Assembly: GCA_934646865.1 (NCBI GenBank)
Contig: CAKUEU010000067.1
Coordinates: 1 to 9,939, forward strand
Direction of reading: 5' to 3'
Length of the DNA: 9,939 bases
Origin: an uncultured Collinsella sp.
GTDB lineage: Bacteria; Actinomycetota; Coriobacteriia; Coriobacteriales; Coriobacteriaceae
The translations under genes were made by a program, and so were the position numbers. The first letter of the stretch is position 1; each line of letters begins with the position of its first letter. Positions 1 through 9,000 of the stretch are shown here, piece by piece. The notes beneath the pieces were generated by a model. It did not search any database, had not been told where the DNA came from, and was given only the letters and a program-made list of their open reading frames with translations.

Positions 1-3000
1 CTCGAGGGGGATGTGCAGTACACCGCGCATTTCCGCGAGGCGACCGATCCTGCCGAGTCGCTTGCGGCGCTAAAGGCCGCGCTCATCGCCGCGATTACCG
101 CCGCGGCAGTTCTCGCAACCATATACGGCCTGGGCGAGATCGTCGACCCCATCGCGGCCGACGCGGTGATCGAGATCGGCATGGCCGACAACATTGAGGA
201 TGTCGCCGCCGTGGGCACCAAGGTGCTCAAGGAGATCAAGGACATCATTGACGACCACAAGAAACCGCATGATCCCGATAAGCCCCACGGCGACCACAAG
301 ATCGAGATTATTGCCACCGCGCAGCCCGAGGTAGGCGGTGTCGTTACCGGCGGTGGTTTCCACTACGAGGGAACAGTTGCCACGCTCGAAGCCGTCGCCA
401 ATCCCGGCTATCGCTTTGTGTGCTGGAAGCAGGACGGTGTTGAGGTTTCGACATCACCCGTTAAGACGATGACCATCACGGACCTGACGCCCGAGATTGT
501 AAAGATGACGGCCGTCTTTGAGAAGGATGTGGACATTACAGCGGTTGCCGAGGCCGATGGCGTTCAGGCCGATTTCTCGACGGGCTGCACCGCAAGCCCC
601 GTAAAGCAGAGCGTTAAACGCGGCGATAAGGCGATGGTCACCGCGAGCGAGGGTCCCGATTATGCCTTTGTGGGATGGTTCGAGGACGGTATCGAGGTTT
701 CGCGCGAGCATACGTATAGCTTTAATGCCGAGGTCGATCGCCATCTGGTTGCACGCTTCCGCAAGGCGGACAAGACCGTCCTGGTGAATACCAACCCCTC
801 CGACAGCGCGGAGGTGCTGTGCGACGGCGTGCCGGTCGTGGACGGCATGGTTCGTGCGAAGGATGGGGACATCCTCACGTTTACGATGCGGCCCAAGGTG
901 CGCCCCGACAATCCGGAGAAGACGTACCGGTTTGTGGAGTGGCGCGAAACCGATGCGCAGGGCATCACAATTGCCAACAAACAGGAGGTTTGCGAATACC
1001 GCGTTAACGGCAATGCTCGGATCGAGGCCGTGATGGACGGCAGGGATACGCATACCGTGCGAGCCGAGGCCGACCCGCTCGAGGGCGGCACCGTAACGCT
1101 CAAGCGCGGAGAGACTGCCGGCATGGTCCTCGAGGTTCCGGAGGGCGAGCGCGTGACCGCCGAGGCAACGCCGACCGAGGGCTACATCTTTGACGGTTGG
1201 TATCTGAGCAACGGCGGCTCGGATGCTACGTCGACGCTGGTTTCGAGCGAGCGCTCCTATACCTTTGAGCCCATGACCGACTGCGTGATCCAAGCGAAGT
1301 TTACGCGTGCCTGCAAGGTGGACGTGGTCGTTGAACCGGCCGCTGCCATGGCGGGCAAATACTTGGTGCATGGCGAGGGCTACTGCTTGAAAGGCGAGCC
1401 TGCCACGCTGAGCATTGAGCTCACGGCCGAGGCGAGCAAACAATTTACCTTTAAGGGCTGGTATGACGCCAAGACGGACCTGCTACTGGGTACCGACCCG
1501 AGCTACCTCGAGTTCTATCCCGAGGACGTGGAATGCACCGTGCGTGCGGTGTTTGAGGAAAACACGTATACCGTGACGGCGAAGGCAAAGAAGACCTTTG
1601 TGGAGCGCGGTACGGTGGAGATCGAGGGGCATCCGGGGGCATCTTCGGTTACCTGCGGATACGGCGATACGGTGATGCTCAAGGCGAAGGCCAACGACGG
1701 CTACCGCTTTGACCATTGGAAGGATGACTCCGGTAAGGAGTACGACACCGCCGAGCTGGTCGTTAAGGTTACCAAGAGCGATACCTATACCGCGATCTTT
1801 ACCGACTCAAAGCCCGAGGTCATGGTCACGGCCGATTCGTGGCTTGGCGGTACCGTGACGTGCAACGGGACTGTGGTGAAGCCCACGACCGATAAGTTTA
1901 AGCTGGGGGAGACCCTTCATCTGACGGCCAAGGCCCATCCTGGCTTTTTGTTCCGGGGCTGGTACGTCAACGGTCGCCTGAAGAGCCTTAAGCACGAGAC
2001 CTCGTTGGTTGCCAAAGCGCGTGGCAAAACCGGACGTTGTGTTGTGACGGCCGCCTTCGCGCCTGTCGATACCGTCTGTGTGCCCCTCGCCGATCCTGCG
2101 GAGGGCGGCACCGTCAAGGCGAGCCGCATCCTTGCTGACCGTGGCGCGGAGGTTGCCCTTAAGGCAACGCCCAATCCTGGCTATGTCTTTACCGGTTGGT
2201 ATACGGCCGATGGCAAGCTTGAGTCTACCGATGCAGAGTTCACCTGCCACCAGGAGCGCTGCCATGTACACATCGCTCGCTTTATGGCAAAGAGCTATGA
2301 AGTCGACGCCACGACGGTAGTCGATTCCGGCACCGGTTCGCTGGTCGAATCGAGTGCCGCCGGCTGGGTCGAGGGCACAGGTACCGTCGAGGCGGGGCAT
2401 GCCGCCACGCTGACTGCGCATGCGCTTTCGGGCTATGCGTTTGAGTATTGGGCCGATGCTTCGGGCGCCGTGGTAAGCCGTGACACCACCTATCACGTAG
2501 TGCCGACGTCTGACACGACGCTCCAGGCCGTGTTCTTGGCAAAGCAATATACGGTTGACGTCTCGTGCGAAGAGAGCGTGGGTACGGTCAAGGGCGCGGG
2601 GACGTATGCCGCCGGACAGGTAGTTACCGTGCGTGCAGTCGCCGCCGAGGATACGGCTTTTGTGGGCTGGTTCCGTAACGGCACATGCGTGAGCTCCAAG
2701 AAAACCTATCGATTTACTGTGCGCGAGGACACGTCGCTCTACGCCGTTTTTGCGTCGGGTTCGTATGTCGTGAGCACGGTTGCCTCGCCTGCCGAGGGTG
2801 GAGCCGTGAGCGGCTTTGGCGGCTATGAGGCCGGCGACCGTGCAACGCTTCGTGCGATCGCCAACACCGGGTATTCGTTTGCGGGTTGGACGGACGACAA
2901 GGGCGAGACGATCAGCGAGAACGCCGACTGTACCGTTAAGGTCACGGGTGATGCCACCTATACGGCGACCTTTAAGCCAAAGTCCTATCAGGTCGTTTTG

Positions 3001-6000
3001 AGCTCGAGTGACGATGGCGTGGGCACGCTGAGCGGCGAGGGCTCCTATCAGTTCGGTGATACGATCGAACTCAACGCTACACCCATGGGGACCAAGCGTT
3101 TTGTCGGTTGGTATGTTCTGGACACCGAGGGCAACAAGTCACTGCTGAGTTGTGTCGCCCATTGCTGGGTTAAGCTCGACAAGGATATGGTCGAGGGGCT
3201 CGAGGACGATACGCTGGAGCTCCAGGCCGTGTTTGCCGATCCGTACGAGGTGGCCGTTACGGGCGAGGTCGTGGTGAAGGACAAGGCTTCGAGCAGGGGC
3301 TGCCGTGTTACGGGCAGCGGCAGCTTTGCCGTAGGCGATCAGGTGGAACTGACTGCTGTTGCCGGTATGGGCTATCGCTTTGTGGGCTGGAGCACCGATA
3401 AGGAGGGTACCTCGATTGTCGAGACCGCGACGACCCTCGATGTGACCGCCACGCAGGATATGACGTACTACGCGCAGTTCGAATCCGATGGACAGGTGAC
3501 CATTACCGTCACGGGCTCGTCCATATTCCGCGGTACGGCACTTCTGGTCGACGGCATTCCTGCCGGTAGCAGGTCGTACGACAGGGGCGACATGTTTATG
3601 GCGATCGCGATTCCGTGGAAGAAGTACCACTTCTCGCACTGGGTCGACGATGCGGGCGTCACGGTGAGCTATAGCGCGTTCTATATCGGCACCGCCAAGG
3701 AGAATAGGCAGCTCACGGCTGTGTTCTATGAGACGGGCTGCGATGTTCAGGTCGCTACGTATCCCAAGGACGCGGGCTTTAGCATGGTTGCGCTTGGTAC
3801 CGGCGGCTCCTACCACTCCGCGGCGATTATGTTTACCGTGCCGCATAAGGGCTGGAAGTTTAAATACTGGGTCGACGAGAACGGCCTGCCCGTGGGGGCC
3901 ACGCCGGTAATCAACCGCGTGGTGTTTGGCAACCGTACCTTTACGGCCGTTTATGAGCGGGCGTCGATGACGGTTACGGCGGTGGATCCACGAGAAGGCG
4001 GACACGTCGAGGGTTCCTCCGAGGACGAATCGCTGGGCTATGCCGTGACCAATGAGGTCGAGAACGGTGAGTCGACAACGCTGACTGCCGTTCCCGATGC
4101 GGGCTACGTGTTCGATGGGTGGTATGCGCGCAACGATGACGGCTCGTTGGGCGATGAGCCGCTGAGCACGGATGCAGTTTGGACGTTTGTCCCCGAGGAC
4201 AACATGACCGTCGAGGCACGCTTTGCGGAGGCGCCCAAGTACAAGGTGACGGCCCGAGCGGTCAACGGATCGGTCGATCCGGAGTCTGCTTCGGTCGCTA
4301 CGGATGGCAAGGTGACGCTTTCGGCGACGCCCGATGAGGGCTGCTATCTGACGCGCGTGACCGTTGCCGAAGAGGCTGGCGAGGACGGTTCGGCTGGCAA
4401 CGCCTATGACCTTGATATTTCTGACTATAAGGGTGGGGCGTACGCGGTCACGCTGAGCGGCGTGAGTGCTCCGCAGCAGGTCACGTTTGAATTCGCGAAT
4501 GCTGCGGCTCCAGAGGTGCTCGCTCAGCCGCAGGATGCGAGTGCTTACGAGGGCGATCCGGTTGAGCTTTCGGTTGGCGCCGAGGCGGGGCGTAATGTTC
4601 GCGTCCATGCCGCTGTGTCTTCGGGTTCCGCCGCCGACGTTAAGCTGAGCTACCAGTGGTATCGCGTGTCTGCCGACGGCAATGTGAAGCTGAAGGGCGA
4701 GACCGGGGAGACCCTCTCGATTGCCCAGCTCGACAGCGACAGCGAGGGCGAGTATTTCTGCCGTATCACGCAGAGCTATCTGGGCACGGTGACAAAGACG
4801 GATACCGAACATGCGGCGGTGTCCATCGTGCCTCGCGAGGCGCTCGTGTTCAACGGGCGCGTGCTGCCGGCGGCGACCGCTCACGATGACTACCGTGTCG
4901 TGATTGCCGGCGCCAGGGGCGGCAAGGCGCCGTATGCGTACAACTTGGATGAGGTTGAGGTTCCCGAGGGCATTCAGCTGACGCAGGCCGATGACGGAAC
5001 GGGTGCCTTGGTGCTCTCGGGCGTGCCTTCGGCTACGGGTGTGTGCCGCTTCAAGATTAGGTGCACTGATGACCTGGGCAACAAGCGTGTTGCAAACTTC
5101 GCGCTGGTCGTGAAGGCGAAGGAAGCGCCGCTCGCGTTTGAGGGCCAGAGCTTTACCTACAACGCGACGGCGCAGGCACCGAAGCTTTCGGGTGTACCCG
5201 AGGGCTGCGAGGACGATGTTAAGCTGACCTATGTGGGCACGGGCGATACGCATTACTCGTCTGATAAGGCACCGGTGGATGCCGGTACGTACCGTGCCGC
5301 GGCGACGCTCGACGCCAATGGATATGTGGGTAACGCAAACGGTGACTTTGTCATCGAGAAGGCTCCGGTCGATATTTCGATCGAGACGTCCGACGTGACA
5401 TACGATGGCGCACGACACGGTGCGGCGGTTGCTGTTGCCGGCCTTGATGCGTCCGCCTACTCCGTCACGTATCGCGGCGTCGATGGAACGTCCTATGGCC
5501 CCACGGCGCTGGAGCCGTGCGACAGTGGTAGCTACCGCGTTACGGTTAAGGTGGACGACCCCAACTATCAGGGCAAGAAGTCCGCTGAGTTTTCGATTGC
5601 AAAGGCCAGCCAAGTCATTACGGGCACGACGAGCTATTCGGGTGTTTATGGCGGCGATCCCATTGTGTTCGACAACACTGCTCAGACTCCCGTGACGTTT
5701 GAGCTCGTTGACTCCGCTGAAGACGACGCAAGCCCGATTTCGATCAAGGGGCGTTGCGCGACCGTGAAGGCCGCCGGCACAGCGCATGTTGTCGCCCATG
5801 CCAAGGCGTCTCGAAACTATCTTGCCGCCGAGGACGTTGAGCTTGCGGTTACTGTTGCGCCGGCTCAGCTGCTGGTGAAGGTCGACGATGCCGAGCGCTT
5901 TGAGGGCCAGGCGAATCCCGAGTTTACCTCGAGTTTGGTGAGCCGCTGCGACACCTCGGACGTTAAGGTTACATACTTCTGCTCGGCGAATAAGAAATCG

Positions 6001-9000
6001 CCGGCGGGTGAGTACCAGATTGACGCGACAGTCGCCGATCCGAACTTTGACGTCGCGGTTGAGCCCGGCACGCTGACTGTCAAGAAGAAACCCGAGCGCT
6101 ACAAGGTGACGGCGAAGGCGGTCAACGGTTCGGTCGACAATGCTTCGGTTACGGTTGTTGAGGGCGGGGATGCGGCCCTTTCGGCGACGCCTGACGAGGG
6201 TTGCTATCTCGAGCGGGTGACGGTTTCGGAGGTCGGCTCGGACGAGGCCGTCGACCTCGACATTTCTGATTACAAGGGCGGGGCGTACGAGGTCACGCTG
6301 AGCGATATCACCGCGTCGCAGAAGGTTACGTTTGAGTTCGCGAAGGCGGACGTGCCGCGTGTGGTCGCGCAGCCGCAGGACGTGAGCGCCCACGAGGGAG
6401 ATTCGGCAGTGCTCTCGGTTGCTGCCGAGGCGGGGGAGAATGTCGCCAACCATGCCGCCTCGTCCACGGGCTCTGCCGCCGAGATTGAGCTTTCGTACCA
6501 GTGGTTCCGCATGGTGGATGGCAAGGCCGTTGCGCTCGAGGGCGAGACGGGAGAGACACTGTCGCTCTCGAACCTCGATGACGAGCGGGCAGGCGAGTAC
6601 TTCTGCCGCATCACGCAGCACTACCTTGGCACTGAGAAGCAGACGGACAGTGATTGTGCTTCCGTCTCCGTCGTTGCCTGGGATGCCCTTGTGTTCAATG
6701 GCGACGTGCTGCCGGCAGCGAGCGCCCACAGCACGTACCTCGCAACGATTGCCGGGGCCGCGGGCGGCAAGGCTCCGTACGAGTACACATGGGATGAGAC
6801 GAAGCTCCCCGGTGGACTCAAGCTTTCCCGTACGTCGGGTGGCCTGACGCTCTCGGGCACCCCGTCCAAGACGGGCGTTTCTACCTTTGATGTCACGTGT
6901 ACGGACGCGAGGGGCGAGACCGCGACTGCCCACTTTGCGCTCGTTGTCCAGGCGAAGCGTGTAAAGCTCGCGTTTGCGGATGGCGACTTTACCTACAGTG
7001 GCGCACCACAGGCGCCCGAAGTTACCGGGGCTCCCAAGGTCTGCAAGGGCGACCTCAAGGTTAAGTACTATGGGACTGGAAGCACGCAGTATTCGTCGAC
7101 GGAGGCCCCGACCGATGCCGGTACATACCGCGCTGTGGCAACGCTGCGGGCACATGGCTATGCCGGTGCCGCCGCCTGCGAGTTCAAGATCGCGCCTGCG
7201 AAGCTAACGGTGAAAGTCGATGATGCTGAGCGCTTCGAGGGGGAGGCGAACCCCGCGTTCACCTCGAGCTTGGAGAGCGCGGTTGACACTTCGGGCGTGA
7301 AGGCCGAGTACTCCTGCGATGCCGACGAGAGCTCTCCGGCGGGCGAGTACCAGATTGGCGCGACGGTCGCCGATCCGAACTTCGATGTCGAAGTCGTGCC
7401 CGGAACTTTGACGGTGAAGAAGAAGCAGGAACCCGTTGACCCCGACCCGGTCGTTCCGGATCCGGACAATCCGGATAACCCTGATCCGGACAACCCGGAC
7501 CCTGATCGGCCCGATCCGGATCCCAACCCCGACAACCCCGACCCGGATAATCCGGACCCCGACAATCCTGAGCCGGACCCCAACCCGGATAATCCGGATC
7601 CCGGTAAACCTGACCCGGACCCCAAGCCCGACCCGGATCAGCCGAATCCTGACAATCCTGATCCGGATAAGCCCGAACCCGATAACCCGGATAAGCCCGA
7701 GCGCTTTGAGGTGACGACAAGGGCGGTCAACGGCTCGGTCGACAACGCTTCGATAACTGTTGATGCCGGCGGCAACGCGACCCTCTCGGCGACGCCCGAC
7801 GAGGGGTGCTACCTCGAGCGGGCGACGGTCACGGAGGACGGTTCGGACAAGGCCGTCGATCTCGACATCTCCGACTATGAGGGCGGAGCGTACAAGGTCA
7901 CGCTGAGTGGCGTCACCGCTTCGCAGGAGGTCACGTTCGAGTTCGCGAAGGCGGACGCTCCGAAAGTGATCGCTCAGCCGCAGGACGCGAGCGCCCACGA
8001 GGGCGATTCGGCCGTGCTCTCGGTTGCTGCCGAGGCGGGCAAGGCTGTTCTCGACCACGCGTCCTCGTCTACTGGTTCCGCTGCAGATGTCGAACTGTCC
8101 TATCAGTGGTTCCACATGGTGGACGGCGAGGCCGTGGCGCTCGAGGGCGAGACGGGGGAGACGCTCGTCATCGAGAACCTCGATGACGATTGCGCCGGCG
8201 AGTATTTCTGCCGCATCACTCAGCGCTACCTTGGCACTGAGACGCAGGCGGACAGCGATCGCGCTGTCGTGTCCGTTGTGCCCCGGGATGCCCTTGTGTT
8301 CAACGGCGGCCTGCTGCCGGCGGCGCGTGCACATAGTGCGTACCGTGTGACGATCGCCGGAGCCGCGGGCGGCGAGTCTCCGTACGAGTACACGTGGGAC
8401 GAGGCAGATCTTCCCGATGGGTTTATGCTCACCCGCGCAGCGGGCGGCCTGATGCTCTCGGGCACGCCGTCCAAAGCCGGAGTGTTTAGCTTCGACGTCA
8501 CGTGCAAGGATGCTCAGGGCGAGACGGTGACCGCGCACCTTGTTCTGGTCGTCCGGACGAAGCGGGTCGAGCTTGCATTTGAGGGCGGCAACTTCGTCTA
8601 TAGCGGCGATGCCCAAGCGCCCGAGGTTACGGGTGTCCCCAAGGTCTGCGAGGGCGACCTGAGGGTCAGGTACTACGGGACGGGCGGCACGCACTATTCG
8701 TCGAGTGAGGCCCCGACCGATGCCGGCACGTATCGCGCCGTAGCCACGCTGCGAAGCAACGGGTATGTCGGTGCAGCCGCGCGTAAGTTCAAGATTACGC
8801 CGGCGAAGCTCAAGGTAAAGGTCGATGACGCCGAGCGCTACGAGGGAGAGGCGAACCCCGCGTTCACCTCGAGCCTGGAGAGCGCGGTCGATACCTCGGG
8901 CGTGAAGGTCGAATACTCCTGCGACGCCGATGAGAGTTCCCCGGCGGGCGAGTACAAGATCGGGGCGATGGTCACCGACCCGAACTTCGAAGTCGAGGTT

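Noticed and set aside
13..15. GTG at 13 as the true start of the surface protein
   Set aside because: The frame is open to base 1, the purine-rich stretch before it is too close to act as a normal ribosome binding site, and the surrounding residues match the closing strand of an InlB-like repeat, so the gene begins upstream of the window.
454..2547. Minus-strand open frames at 454-1443 and 1807-2547
   Set aside because: Also in codon register with the sense gene; no family resemblance, and the sense strand encodes clear InlB-like repeats throughout.
3139..7155. Minus-strand open frame of 1,338 codons opposite the surface protein gene
   Set aside because: It is in exact codon register with the sense frame, so its stops would require sense codons TTA, CTA or TCA, which this GC-rich gene avoids (the frame ends at a sense TCA at 3139-3141). 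Its product is Arg/His/Leu-rich with no recognisable domain. It is an artefact of codon bias.
7426..7695. Short reiterated DNA units in the Pro-Asp linker as a CRISPR-like or satellite array
   Set aside because: The units are codon-phased, of irregular length and without unique spacers; they simply encode a Pro-Asp repeat.
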